DNA of 48,092 bases, taken from contig JAFXGK010000012.1 in the NCBI GenBank assembly GCA_017513245.1, forward strand, positions 1-48,092, in the 5' to 3' direction. The notes below the pieces were generated by a model that had not been told where the DNA came from, made no database searches, and was given only the letters and a program-made list of their open reading frames with translations. Source of the stretch: Clostridia bacterium (GTDB lineage Bacteria; Bacillota; Clostridia; Oscillospirales; Acutalibacteraceae). Each line of letters opens with the position of its first letter. Within the stretch, counting starts at the first letter, position 1. Positions 15,682-23,580 of this stretch are shown piece after piece. The position numbers were made by a program, and so were the translations under genes.

Positions 15682-15888
15682 ACACATATCGTGTGGTTTT
15701 GCTGTTTAAAAATTCCGACACATATACGGGGAATATCTGTCGGTTAATTTAACCTTAACACATTTCGTGTAGTCTTTCAAGGTATTAAACGAATATTATA
15801 CACATTTCGTGTATTTATATAAACGTTGCATTGTAATTTTGTTGATTTTTAGATCATACGACGGTTTGACTTTTCACACATAATGTGT
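15682..15888. promoter_or_regulatory. Array of repressor operators (ACAC-N5-GTGT)
   Basis: Four 13-base palindrome-like sites: 15682-15694, 15758-15770, 15800-15812 and 15876-15888, plus a degenerate one at 15718-15730. Two are identical (ACACATTTCGTGT) and three end in the -35/-10 spacers of predicted promoters. The arrangement is that of a phage lysogeny switch controlled by the XRE repressor at 15916. Confidence 0.7.
15795..15823 (-). promoter_or_regulatory. Leftward switch promoter
   Basis: Minus strand: TTTATA (15818-15823), 17 bases, TATAAT (15795-15800). The operator 15800-15812 fills the spacer. A second, weaker pair (TTGAAA 15775-15780, TAAGGT 15752-15757) encloses the operator at 15758-15770. 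Confidence 0.55.
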
Positions 15889-15894
15889 TATAAT
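15866..15894 (+). promoter_or_regulatory. Repressor promoter with operator in the spacer
   Basis: TTGACT (15866-15871), 17 bases, TATAAT (15889-15894). The palindrome ACACATAATGTGT occupies 15876-15888, so the repressor should shut off its own gene. Confidence 0.8.
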
Positions 15895-15915
15895 TTGACC
15901 TAAGGAGTGATCTTT

Positions 15916-16293
15916 ATGACAAACTTTGCGTTGCGACTAAAAACGCTTAGAACCAAGCACGGCTACACCCAAGCCGAGTTGGCTGAAAAGCTTGAGATTT
16001 CTACCAGTGCGGTAGGAATGTACGAGCAGGGCCGTCGCGAACCCGACAACACCCTGCTTAAGAGAATTTGCGAGGTTTTCGGTGTTTCGGCCGACTACCT
16101 TTTGGCACATGATGAAGGCCCGCGAGAGGTTGAAAAGGCTTTATCCGATATGCGAGAGCGACTTAAAAGTTCGGGCGGCATAATGTTTAAGGGCACCCCC
16201 TTGAACGACGAGGACACCGAAAAGCTTTTCGACGCTATGCTGCTGGCCGCTAAAATTATGCTTAGGGATACCCCCGAAGCGGAGGAGCGTTAG
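15916..16293 (+). CDS. CI-like XRE family repressor
   Basis: 125 residues from ATG 15916 with AAGGAGTGA upstream. The N-terminal HTH (residues 5-60) reads LKTLRTKHGYTQAELAEKL, TSAVGMYEQGRREP and VFGVSADYLL. The C-terminal half is helical and acidic with no LexA-type peptidase residues. A paired ImmA-type protease follows 8 bases after the stop, so inactivation by that protease, rather than self-cleavage, is the likely induction route. Confidence 0.85.
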   Translation: MTNFALRLKTLRTKHGYTQAELAEKLEISTSAVGMYEQGRREPDNTLLKRICEVFGVSADYLLAHDEGPREVEKALSDMRERLKSSGGIMFKGTPLNDEDTEKLFDAMLLAAKIMLRDTPEAEER

Positions 16294-16301
16294 TTTTAAA
16301 G

Positions 16302-16739
16302 ATGACCGAAAATGTTTTACTTACTGCAAAACATTTAAAAACGAAATACGGCACCGGCGACCCTAAAGAGCTTTGCGAACTCTTGGGAATTTCGGTAATC
16401 TTTACCGACCTGCCCGATGCGGTGGATGGATTCTATTTTGAAAACGACGGCCGCCGCGCGGTTATAATTAACCGTGCGCTTGGTGCTACGCGAGCGTTGT
16501 TTTGCATTGCGCACGAACTAGGACACGCGCTGCTGCACAAGGATATGAACAGTTATTTTATTTCGGAAAACACTAATATGCCGCTTGGCAGATACGAGCG
16601 CGAGGCCGATTTGTTTGCGGCAGAGCTGCTGTTTGGCGATGAATACACGCCGCTGTTGGATATAGAACACTTAAGTGCCGTTACGGGACTGTCACGGCAG
16701 GTTATTGACAGTTATTTTAAACTTCGGACTTCGGCGTAA
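16302..16739 (+). CDS. ImmA/IrrE family metallo-endopeptidase
   Basis: 145 residues. The zinc motif HELGH (in FCIAHELGHALLHKD, near residue 70) and the downstream EREADLFAAELL with its third ligand are clear. Members of this family cleave a partner XRE repressor, as ImmA does for ImmR of ICEBs1. The gene is co-directional with and immediately downstream of the CI-like gene, forming the standard pair. Start ATG 16302; GGAGGAG is rather far upstream, so coupling to the repressor is likely. Confidence 0.85.
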   Translation: MTENVLLTAKHLKTKYGTGDPKELCELLGISVIFTDLPDAVDGFYFENDGRRAVIINRALGATRALFCIAHELGHALLHKDMNSYFISENTNMPLGRYEREADLFAAELLFGDEYTPLLDIEHLSAVTGLSRQVIDSYFKLRTSA

Positions 16740-16742
16740 AGA

Positions 16743-16774
16743 AAAAGGACAGAGAATTTTTTCTCTGTCCTTTT
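16743..16774. terminator. Bidirectional terminator
   Basis: AAAAGGACAGAGAA / TTCTCTGTCCTTTT with a TTTT loop. It ends both the repressor-ImmA operon and the converging head operon. Confidence 0.9.
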
Positions 16775-16777
16775 CTT

Positions 16778-17113
16778 TTATGCTATACCGTAGTTGGACG
16801 CCACAACCTTTACCTTTTCAACTATGCGATTTTCCTCGATTATTTCCTGAAAGTCAATCCACTGGCAGCCTGAGAAGGTTGAAATTTGTTCCGGCGTGTG
16901 AACCTGTAGTGTGAAATTTGAGAGTGTGCGAAGATTAATACCGTCGGTTGCGCCCGAATGATATATGCAACGCGTAAAACTCACACTGAGTCCGGAAACC
17001 GAAACCTTTACGGCCGAATCCGCAAATTCCCAATCGCGTTCGAGCTTTATCGCCAGTTCGGATACGTTGGCCAAGCGTTTTCCCGCTACGGTGACGTAGG
17101 TGCTTTTATCCAT
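16778..17113 (-). CDS. Phage tail-tube-like or minor structural protein
   Basis: 111 residues, ATG 17113 with AAGGAGA. It is beta-rich (YVTVAGKRLANVSELAIKLERDW, VKVSVSGLSVSF). It is the last gene of the head operon. Length and position would suit a tail completion protein or a small tail-tube-like protein, but I recognise no motif. It abuts the operon terminator, so no tail genes follow. Confidence 0.5.
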   Translation of the reverse strand: MDKSTYVTVAGKRLANVSELAIKLERDWEFADSAVKVSVSGLSVSFTRCIYHSGATDGINLRTLSNFTLQVHTPEQISTFSGCQWIDFQEIIEENRIVEKVKVVASNYGIA

Positions 17114-17122
17114 ACTATCTCC

Positions 17123-17557
17123 TTAGGTTGAATTTCCGCAAAAACGGTCGCGCAGATAAAAATGTATCGGCAACACACTGCACAAGAAGGTTCTGTCAAA
17201 GTACATCTCACCCGTGGTAGCCTTGTAGATAGGCAGACTGCCGGACGCCACAACGTCAACCATCTGCGTGGCCAACTCGTAGGCTACGACGCCGTTAAAG
17301 TCACGAGGCAGGTATATAGGCGCGCTTATAACCACCTCGGCAGGCACGGAGTATTCCTCCCTGCCGTCCTTGACGCCTGCATAGTTGCCGAGCGCGGTGA
17401 GGTTCATTTTTATTTCCTTTACGCCCACCGCAACAAAAGGTTTTGACAGCGGCACGTCCATAAGCCTGTTTTCAAATTCACACTGAATTTGAAGAGGCAG
17501 GTCGGTGGTTTCGATAATCGAAACAAACTCGTTTACAAGTCTTCTAATACTCCGCAT
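17123..17557 (-). CDS. Phage head-tail connector or tail-completion protein
   Basis: 144 residues from ATG 17557, with AGGTGG at good spacing; the frame extends nine bases further to a GTG. It overlaps the upstream gene by 14 bases. MRSIRRLVNEFVSII is followed by alternating strands up to HFYLRDRF. It resembles minor capsid or tail-completion proteins in size and place; the family is not certain. Confidence 0.5.
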   Translation of the reverse strand: MRSIRRLVNEFVSIIETTDLPLQIQCEFENRLMDVPLSKPFVAVGVKEIKMNLTALGNYAGVKDGREEYSVPAEVVISAPIYLPRDFNGVVAYELATQMVDVVASGSLPIYKATTGEMYFDRTFLCSVLPIHFYLRDRFCGNST

Positions 17558-17900
17558 ATTTACCACCTTCTATTGCAGGGTAGAGCACCGCCCAAACGTA
17601 AAGCGGACGTCCGCCAAAGCGAATAAGCTCTGCTCGTTTCACCCAGAAAACGCGACCGTCAATATAAACCTTTGAGGCGTTCCAGGTTTCGGAAAAATCG
17701 TACTGCGGCTTGCCGATATAGAGGTAGCTTCCGTTATCTCGCGTACCGGCAGGTCCACGCGGCAGATCGACGTATATTTTATTCTTATAACGCATTATCT
17801 GCACAATCGCATTATCGTTATATATGCGCCCAACTATATCGATTGTGGCAGGGGCGCCGTATTTATCTATAATCTTTTCTATTTCCCTTTGGTAATCCGT
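17544..17900 (-). CDS. Phage head-tail protein with probable ACG start codon
   Basis: 118 residues if it begins at the ACG at 17900-17898. No ATG, GTG or TTG lies in frame between the upstream stop (17913) and a GTG at 17804, yet this stretch reads as good protein (DYQREIEKIIDKYGAPATID). An AGGAGGA site sits at ideal distance from the ACG. A single T-to-C change from ATG explains this. The shorter GTG form (17804) would be 86 residues. The sequence IDGRVFWVKRAELIRFGGRPLY suits a stopper-type or minor head protein. Confidence 0.5.
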   Translation of the reverse strand, partial: TDYQREIEKIIDKYGAPATIDIVGRIYNDNAIVQIMRYKNKIYVDLPRGPAGTRDNGSYLYIGKPQYDFSETWNASKVYIDGRVFWVKRAELIRFGGRPLYVWAVLYPAIEGGKYAEY

Positions 17901-17912
17901 AAAGCATTCCTC

Positions 17913-18275
17913 CTACACAGTCTTAAAGCAGAAACCTCGTTGCGGAAGACAATCGGCAATGTAGGCAAGCGCGTCGTCAAGCAGTGCCCGTGCGGCGGCT
18001 GTGGTAGCCTTTATATCCCCCGTTACCGATACGTCACCCGCCTTATACGAGGCTGTGCCCTCGCTTTGACGGGCGAGTGTATAGCGGTAGTATGCAAGGC
18101 AACCTGCCGCATGCAGCAGTTCTTCTTCGCGGAAGCGGTAATCTCTGCCTTTTTTAAGCAGTGAACTTATTGTTCGTGCCGCGGTAGCGCAAAGGCTCTC
18201 ATGGTCGGCGGCGGGCTCGCCCGAAAGCGCTTCAAATATCTGCGCCGTGCGCTCAACCGAGAGTGTTATATTCAT
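17913..18275 (-). CDS. Phage head-tail connector (adaptor-like)
   Basis: 120 residues, ATG 18275 with GGAGGCG. It is helical (ISSLLKKGRDYRFREEELLHAAGCLAYYRYTLAR) and sits directly after the major capsid gene, the usual place of the Gp6/adaptor-type connector. No decisive motif. Confidence 0.55.
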   Translation of the reverse strand: MNITLSVERTAQIFEALSGEPAADHESLCATAARTISSLLKKGRDYRFREEELLHAAGCLAYYRYTLARQSEGTASYKAGDVSVTGDIKATTAAARALLDDALAYIADCLPQRGFCFKTV

Positions 18276-18289
18276 AATAACGCCTCCGA

Positions 18290-19300
18290 TTAAGCGATGG
18301 AGAGCACCTTGCAGGCGTCGGGGAATATCTTTGCGAAGCCTACGGTAGAGGTAACGGCGGCACGCTCAAGCTGACGGTCGATAAGACGGTCGTAATCAAC
18401 CGAAACGTCACCCGCTATTACCATTTCGAGAGCGCAGTTTTTATCAAGCGCAATAATGCCGTTTTCGGGTGCGGCCGACGACTTGATAAACTCGGCACCC
18501 AAGGGATGACCCACCTTGCCGGTGCCCTGGAAGTTGATGCCGGTGTTCGGGTTTTTAAACTCGGGCAGTTCGAGCATACGGCTCATCATATCGGGCGATG
18601 CAATAAGGGTGGTCATATTATAGGGATCGACCTTATTAAGAAGCTTAATGAGGTCGGAATAAGACAGCGTGCCCTTTTCGGCAGCGGCTATTACCTCAGC
18701 GGCGTTATTGTTGCCGTCGCCTTCGGTGAGCACGCGCACTGCGTCGGCAAACTGCTGACGTGCAATGTAAGCGCCGATCTGCTTTAAGGTTACGGTGAAG
18801 AGGTCAAGACGCTGGAACTTAAGTGCCTCGTAGGAAGCAACCAGCATTCTGCCGCGCTTATTAAGCTTTACGAGATTATCCTGAGTGCGGATAACGGTCT
18901 GCGGAATGTATGCGCCCTCACCCACCTGCTTGAGTTCCTTGTCGCTGTCGCCGGGGCAGGAGCTGATGGTACGGTAGTCAAGACCGTCAATATGGGTCTT
19001 GGTTGCTACGATGCCGTCAAGCAAATTAGCCTCTTCTATTCCCTGCTTTACTGCACGTGAAACGTATTCGGGGAAGAGTGCTGCCGACTGGGTAGTGGCA
19101 AAAAACTTGCTTACTGCATCGCTGTTTGCGCCGCTTACCTTAATGTCAAAGCGCTTGAGCTGACGGCCGAAGGCATCGAGTCCTGCCGTTTCGGTGCCTG
19201 CATACTCGGCCGAGGGGTCGAGCGATTCGAGCACCTGAGAAAAGGTCTTACCGGGTACGGCGTACATACCCTTTTCAAGTTTAATTTCCTTGTAGTTCAT
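18290..19300 (-). CDS. Major capsid protein (HK97-type)
   Basis: 336 residues, ATG 19300 with AAGGAGG. Features seen: an N-arm, the SAALFPEYVSRAVKQGIEEANL stretch, a central SYEALKFQRLDLFTVTLKQIG helix (spine-like), and VDPYNMTTLIASPDMMSRML. It lies downstream of protease-scaffold and decoration genes, as expected for HK97-fold capsids. It is complete and shows no internal stop. Confidence 0.8.
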   Translation of the reverse strand: MNYKEIKLEKGMYAVPGKTFSQVLESLDPSAEYAGTETAGLDAFGRQLKRFDIKVSGANSDAVSKFFATTQSAALFPEYVSRAVKQGIEEANLLDGIVATKTHIDGLDYRTISSCPGDSDKELKQVGEGAYIPQTVIRTQDNLVKLNKRGRMLVASYEALKFQRLDLFTVTLKQIGAYIARQQFADAVRVLTEGDGNNNAAEVIAAAEKGTLSYSDLIKLLNKVDPYNMTTLIASPDMMSRMLELPEFKNPNTGINFQGTGKVGHPLGAEFIKSSAAPENGIIALDKNCALEMVIAGDVSVDYDRLIDRQLERAAVTSTVGFAKIFPDACKVLSIA

Positions 19301-19312
19301 TACTTTTCCTCC

Positions 19313-19648
19313 TTAAAAAATGAATCCGACAACGGCGTTTTCGGTATCGATCTTGATAACGGTGACAGCAGTACCATTTTCCGATACCTTTACACCGCCG
19401 TTACCGTCGGCTGCCACGCGGTTGCTGCCGTGGGCGATTTCGCCGCTAAAGGGCATTTCTACGTAGCCGCCCATAAGCACGGTAGCGGCGCCGCAACGCT
19501 CGCCGAGAGCAATGCCGCAAAACTGTTCGCCGTCTGCCGCTGCGTCAACCGTAGAGTCGGCAACAACCTTCACGGGCTGACCCTTGATATTTTCGTTCTC
19601 TGTTTTGAAGGTGAGTACATTCTCACCAAAGCCTGTAAAATCAAACAT
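19313..19648 (-). CDS. Phage head decoration-like protein
   Basis: 111 residues, ATG 19648 with AAAGGA. It is Gly/Val-rich and beta-dominated (KGQPVKVVADSTVDAAADGE, AATVLMGGYVEMPF) and sits between scaffold and capsid, the usual spot of capsid decoration proteins such as DUF2190-type. Assigned mainly by position. Confidence 0.55.
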   Translation of the reverse strand: MFDFTGFGENVLTFKTENENIKGQPVKVVADSTVDAAADGEQFCGIALGERCGAATVLMGGYVEMPFSGEIAHGSNRVAADGNGGVKVSENGTAVTVIKIDTENAVVGFIF

Positions 19649-19662
19649 ATAATTTTTCCTTT

Positions 19663-19995
19663 CTATCTGATCATAAATCCGCCGTTTTCAGCGGTGTCGG
19701 AAGCCTTTTTAAGCTGGGGACACACAGGTGCGGACTTTTTCATAGCCTCGCGGTAAAGCTCATCGAGCTCTGCTGCGTTTAGGCGGTCTACCATCGACTT
19801 TGCGGTGGTATCGCTGATATCGCCGAATATGCCGCTTTTGAGTATGGCGGCGCGCTTTTCGGCAAGGTAGGCACGGCCCAGTTCGCAAAGGCCGTTCTGC
19901 TCGGCCAGATATTTGCGAAGGCTGTCGGTATCCTTATCGGTGAGGGATACCTCCTCGCCCGAGGACAGTGCCTTTAAGATTTCTGCAGATGTCAT
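19663..19995 (-). CDS. Nested scaffold protein (internal start in the protease gene)
   Basis: Within the protease-scaffold frame, ATG 19995 is preceded by AAGGAG at about 9 bases, a stronger site than that of the full gene. The product would be 110 residues (MTSAEILKALSSGEEVSL onward), largely helical and charged, typical of scaffold cores. The arrangement is like Nu3 inside lambda C. Confidence 0.5.
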   Translation of the reverse strand: MTSAEILKALSSGEEVSLTDKDTDSLRKYLAEQNGLCELGRAYLAEKRAAILKSGIFGDISDTTAKSMVDRLNAAELDELYREAMKKSAPVCPQLKKASDTAENGGFMIR

Positions 19996-20601
19996 AGTTT
20001 CTTTCTCCTTATAGGATTTTGTAACGCCTGCTTTTCGCTGGGCGGGTACCGCAACGAAGGACCATTCGTAAGCGTCTGCAGGGTTGTCCAAAACGGTGTG
20101 GCAAAGCACGTAGCCTTCGGCCGTTTTATAGCTTCTGCCCGGCTTATGGATACAGCCAACTGCACGGCTTTCACCGCAAACTGAACAGCGTCTGTCGCCT
20201 ATATTACAGCCAACGCTCACCTCTTTTTTGATGCCTGCATCAATTTCTCCGATTAGTTCTTCGTTGCTCTTGCTTTTTATCATATACGCCCTTGCGCAAA
20301 GCCTTTTATATTCTCTGCCGTCCTGGGTTTTCTCGCCCGTGTACTCGGTATGACAGCTAAAGACGCGAGCCTTTTGGTTGCCGCTTTTCATCTCGTGGTC
20401 ACAGATTCCGGTCTTGCCCACAAAAAGTTCTGCGAGCTTATCGAGCGCTTCGTCCGAAAAACGTTCATGGTCGCGGTCGATATCGTTGTCACACAGAGTT
20501 ACACTAAAGACGTATACCTCGTCGGCAGTGAGGGGGCGGCGCGAATAGGCGTTGATTTTTTCGAGCTCGCCCTCAAGTACGGTGTTTCCTTTATTCATCA
20601 C
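19663..20601 (-). CDS. Prohead protease-scaffold fusion
   Basis: 312 residues from GTG 20601 (GAGAGG upstream; an ATG follows directly). The N-terminal domain, VYVFSVTLCDNDIDRDHERFS then GICDHEMK and later EWSFVAVPAQ, fits a phage prohead protease. It includes an unusual four-Cys patch (RRCSVCGE and nearby Cys). The C-terminal 110 residues are a scaffold with its own internal start. Overlaps portal by 11 bases. The catalytic residues are not certain by eye. Confidence 0.65.
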   Translation of the reverse strand: MMNKGNTVLEGELEKINAYSRRPLTADEVYVFSVTLCDNDIDRDHERFSDEALDKLAELFVGKTGICDHEMKSGNQKARVFSCHTEYTGEKTQDGREYKRLCARAYMIKSKSNEELIGEIDAGIKKEVSVGCNIGDRRCSVCGESRAVGCIHKPGRSYKTAEGYVLCHTVLDNPADAYEWSFVAVPAQRKAGVTKSYKEKETMTSAEILKALSSGEEVSLTDKDTDSLRKYLAEQNGLCELGRAYLAEKRAAILKSGIFGDISDTTAKSMVDRLNAAELDELYREAMKKSAPVCPQLKKASDTAENGGFMIR

Positions 20602-21709
20602 GGTTTTTACCTCTCTCGGTTTCTAATTTTTCGGCCTGCGCGTTATAAAGTCTTGCGCGTGCTAGCTCGGTTTCGTCCTGAAGGCTTATATTATTCCATT
20701 CGACGGCAATATCGCAGTTTATTCCCTCGCCGCGAAGATAGGTGCGGCAGATTTTTAAAATGAGGGGCGTTAAGAGTCCGCGATAGTATTCGAGCTCACT
20801 TGTGAGGATATCGGCCTGCTGGGCCGACATACGCTCTGTTGAAGACCAGGAAATCCCCAAAAGAAAGGGCGGCAACCCCGTTTTGGCTATAATCTGCTCG
20901 AGCACAGAGCGAATGGGAACCGATACGTCGGGCATGGCACATTCGCCGCCAATCACCTTAATATCAACATCGCCCACCGCCACGAAATCACGCACGGCGG
21001 TCGGGTCACGCATTGCATCGCTCCACGCCTTGGCAATTTCCTCGGCGCACGAAGGTGCATATTCGCCACTGCCGGGCTTATAGGTAACCGCAAAGCGCAT
21101 ATTACCCATACGCTCAAAATTAACACCCACAGAGGAATATATGCTGAGCAAAACTCGGCTTAAAAAAGGCAGTCCGCGAAGTATAGATATGCCGTAAGGG
21201 CTGTGCGGTTCGGGACTGAGGGCGGTTACCATCACCCTCTCGGGGTGGGGTATTTTTTCACTGCCCGAAATGCCGCGAAGGTATATTTCGGGTTTTGCGG
21301 GCTCGCCTTCTCGCAACTCTACCGCACGCAAATCGGCACCGTAAAGCGCCACAAGGCGGCCGCCTTCGTCGATTAAAAGTTCACTTACGGCTGTACCGTA
21401 AGTTAACATTCGGTCGAGCGTGCTCGCAACGAATGCGTCTATTCCGCGATTAACTGCGCCCACGGGCACCTCGCAAAGAAAGCGCTTTAACATTTGCTCG
21501 GCCGTCTTGTCGGAGCAGGAAACCGAAAAGCCGCCGCAAAGACGAACTATCTTTCCGATGGCGGCATCGATAATCGGAACCGATTCGCGAAGGGCCGCGT
21601 ATATTTCGCCCTCGCAGTCCTGCATAAGCGCCGCACGCTCGGCAAACGAGAAGGTTTTATCCTCGGTCTGCAGTTTTTTCTGGCGCGCACGCTTTTTAAA
21701 TAAATTCAA
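20591..21709 (-). CDS. Phage portal protein
   Basis: 372 residues from TTG 21709 (GGGAG at good spacing); a GTG at 21718 overlaps the ribosome site. The sequence runs MNLFKKRARQKK, then AIGKIVRLCGGFSV, VASTLDRMLTYGTAVSELL, and the central region ending GLPPFLLGISWSSTERMSAQQ. That last block, with Pro-Pro-Phe-Leu-Leu-Gly, is typical of portal proteins that form the dodecameric head vertex. Intact and followed directly by the protease gene. Confidence 0.75.
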   Translation of the reverse strand: MNLFKKRARQKKLQTEDKTFSFAERAALMQDCEGEIYAALRESVPIIDAAIGKIVRLCGGFSVSCSDKTAEQMLKRFLCEVPVGAVNRGIDAFVASTLDRMLTYGTAVSELLIDEGGRLVALYGADLRAVELREGEPAKPEIYLRGISGSEKIPHPERVMVTALSPEPHSPYGISILRGLPFLSRVLLSIYSSVGVNFERMGNMRFAVTYKPGSGEYAPSCAEEIAKAWSDAMRDPTAVRDFVAVGDVDIKVIGGECAMPDVSVPIRSVLEQIIAKTGLPPFLLGISWSSTERMSAQQADILTSELEYYRGLLTPLILKICRTYLRGEGINCDIAVEWNNISLQDETELARARLYNAQAEKLETERGKNRDE

Positions 21710-21727
21710 ATATTTCACTCCCTTTAT

Positions 21728-22969
21728 TTATCTTCGGGCGGCCACCGCAACCCCTGCGGCGCCGCCGTACAGCACGGTGGAAACAAAATAGCGTATGTCA
21801 TCCATCGCGTGGTCGTTTTCCTTCTTGGGAGCATCCTTCACCGCCGCTTCATCCCAGCGGTAGAGCGAAAACTCCCTTGCCGCATCACTGCAGCCGCGGC
21901 ATATGCGAATTCGTGAGCTTCTCAAACAGTCCGATACCCTTCGTATGCCGTCAAGCACGTCGTTTTTCGCGGGTATGACCGTAAACCTGCCGTGCCTTTT
22001 TATGCACGTCATGAACGAGGCAGCCGACGGGTCGCATATGACCGCGGTAATGCGGCGTTCGCCCGCAAGCCGTTCAAGCTCGCGGTAGTATTCTTCGTCG
22101 GTTTTTTGTTGCCCTGCGGTGCGTGAGGAATAGTAATATTCTTTGAGTCGGTACCAGACGCCGTCACACAGTCCCCAAAGGCCGAACGAGGACGGGTTTA
22201 CCGTTCCGTAGTCGCAGGAAATATAATATTTGTGGCACCTCTCGGGCGGGTACGCCATATCCTCTTCGCGAAAGAAGGGATACACGAGTCCCTCGGCCGC
22301 CACCCACCTGCCGAGCACGAACCGCTCATAAAACGTGCCCGAATAGAGTGACGTGTAGCGACGTAAGATATCGGGCGAGAGGGATGGGTTTTCGGCCATC
22401 GTAAAGTGAAGATACAGCGCGCGTTTTTCTTCACTTTTTTTGATCCACTCGCGGTAAAACCAGTGTGACGGTCCCTGCGGATTGCAGTTGAAAAAGAACT
22501 TCGACCCCTCGACCGAGCAACGCGCCAGCGCCTGCTCGACAAACGACCGCGGCATAAGGGCAGCTTCGTCAAACAGTACTCCCGACAGCGTCATACCCTG
22601 AATAAGCGCCGCGCTTGATTCGTCGCGACCGCCGAAAAGATAGAAGGTGTTTTCACGGCCGTCAAGCGCTATTTTTAAAATTCCCTGACTTTTTAGCACC
22701 CTGCACTCAAAGCCCATATCCCGAAGCACCTCGGTCATAGGGGTTATCAGATTTCGGTGCAGGGAGGTTACCGTCTTACCGCAGATGGCAAAGTCGGCCG
22801 ACGAAAACCTGTAAAACGACCAAAACACGAAGGATAAGAACATACAAACCGATTTTCCGCTTCGCACGGCACCGTCACATATCAGCGCGTCACAGTCGCG
22901 GTAGGGGCTTTCATCGTGCCAAAAGCAGAGCGCCGTAAGCTGTTTTTCGGAAAAGGTTTTAAATTCCAT
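21728..22969 (-). CDS. Terminase large subunit
   Basis: 413 residues, start ATG 22969 with GGGGGAAG, overlapping terS by 11 bases. ATPase: Walker A CDGAVRSGKSV (31-41) and Walker B GVLFDEAALM (near 130). Nuclease: YISCDYGTVNPSSFGLWG (acidic residue at the strand end), AVICDPSAASF and NDVLDGIRRV. It packages DNA into the prohead via the portal. All motifs are present, so activity is plausible. Confidence 0.85.
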   Translation of the reverse strand: MEFKTFSEKQLTALCFWHDESPYRDCDALICDGAVRSGKSVCMFLSFVFWSFYRFSSADFAICGKTVTSLHRNLITPMTEVLRDMGFECRVLKSQGILKIALDGRENTFYLFGGRDESSAALIQGMTLSGVLFDEAALMPRSFVEQALARCSVEGSKFFFNCNPQGPSHWFYREWIKKSEEKRALYLHFTMAENPSLSPDILRRYTSLYSGTFYERFVLGRWVAAEGLVYPFFREEDMAYPPERCHKYYISCDYGTVNPSSFGLWGLCDGVWYRLKEYYYSSRTAGQQKTDEEYYRELERLAGERRITAVICDPSAASFMTCIKRHGRFTVIPAKNDVLDGIRRVSDCLRSSRIRICRGCSDAAREFSLYRWDEAAVKDAPKKENDHAMDDIRYFVSTVLYGGAAGVAVAARR

Positions 22970-23429
22970 CTTCTTCCCCCGTTTCGAAGGATAGCCTTGC
23001 TGCGCCCTGACCCAAGGCGCGGAAAAACGGCTCGGCTTTGCCGCCGTGGCTCACCGTTTGGGCGCCGAGTAAATCGAGCGCTTTTATCCGGTCGAAAAAC
23101 TTTACCTCTACTCCCCCGCCTTTTTGAAATTTCAGCTCGGATATCATAAATAAATCGAGCTTTTCAAGCTCCTCGCGAGTTGGTATTTCCCCTCTTTGAC
23201 ACAGCCACACCGCATCGGCAACGCCGCCGAAGGCTATGCGCCGCAGTCCGTCGACCGCCGCAGCCTCGGCTGACAACGCCCTTTTCACGGCCGCCTTCTT
23301 GAGCAGCTTTATCGCGCTCCTTTCGGGGAAGGGATACCCCGCACGCGCCGCCGCTTCTCGCGGGCTGTGTAAAATTTTCATATATTCGCAAAAGAGCGCC
23401 TCTTTGGCGCTAAGGTCTTTTCGCTTCAC
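22959..23429 (-). CDS. Terminase small subunit
   Basis: 156 residues from a GTG at 23429 preceded by GGAGGTGG; upstream codons in the frame are not preceded by a ribosome site. KRKDLSAKEALFCEYMKIL and AAARAGYPFPERSAIKLLKKAAVK form the HTH DNA-recognition part, followed by the DFMISELKF-like oligomer region. It is the first gene of the head operon. Confidence 0.75.
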   Translation of the reverse strand: MKRKDLSAKEALFCEYMKILHSPREAAARAGYPFPERSAIKLLKKAAVKRALSAEAAAVDGLRRIAFGGVADAVWLCQRGEIPTREELEKLDLFMISELKFQKGGGVEVKFFDRIKALDLLGAQTVSHGGKAEPFFRALGQGAARLSFETGEEDGI

Positions 23430-23463
23430 AAGACCACCTCCACTAATACCCCCTTTTTTTCGA

Positions 23464-23489
23464 TTTGTTGCATTTTTTTGTGCAACAAA
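23464..23489. repeat. 9-base inverted repeat in the terS leader
   Basis: TTTGTTGCA (23464-23472) and TGCAACAAA (23481-23489) are perfect inverses with an 8-base T-rich loop. It lies about 35 bases upstream of the terS start, where the head-operon promoter should be. It could be an activator site or an RNA hairpin. Confidence 0.45.
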
Positions 23490-23560
23490 AGTGCAATTTT
23501 TTATAAAATTTTTATTCTGCATTATTTTTTCGGCCTTCGCATATCTATAAACTAAGAAAA

Positions 23561-23580
23561 CCGCAGAAAAATTTCTGCGG
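23561..23580 (-). terminator. Terminator-like hairpin at the island edge
   Basis: CCGCAGAAA / TTTCTGCGG with a two-base loop, followed on the minus strand by TTTTCTTAGTTT. It would stop leftward transcription before terS, insulating the phage operon from the outside. A leader hairpin for the rightward S1 gene is the alternative. Confidence 0.5.

Larger units (their letters stand above)
15151..23429. mobile_element. Prophage-like island with a head module only
   Basis: Contiguous phage-type genes: sigma-like factor, CI-like repressor, ImmA peptidase, connectors, major capsid, decoration, protease-scaffold, portal, terL and terS. No integrase, replication genes, tape measure, fibres, holin or endolysin are visible, and trmB and an S1-domain gene flank it directly. 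The coding frames are intact except for one probable start-codon defect (17898-17900). It may be a decayed prophage, a satellite or a domesticated gene-transfer-type particle. Confidence 0.75.

Noticed and set aside
15682-15888. CRISPR-like repeat array upstream of the phage repressor
   Set aside because: The repeats are only 13 bases, irregularly spaced and palindromic, so they are operators. No cas gene is present.
23430-23522. Upstream extension of terS
   Set aside because: It lacks a ribosome site and crosses an inverted repeat; the GTG at 23429 has GGAGGTGG.
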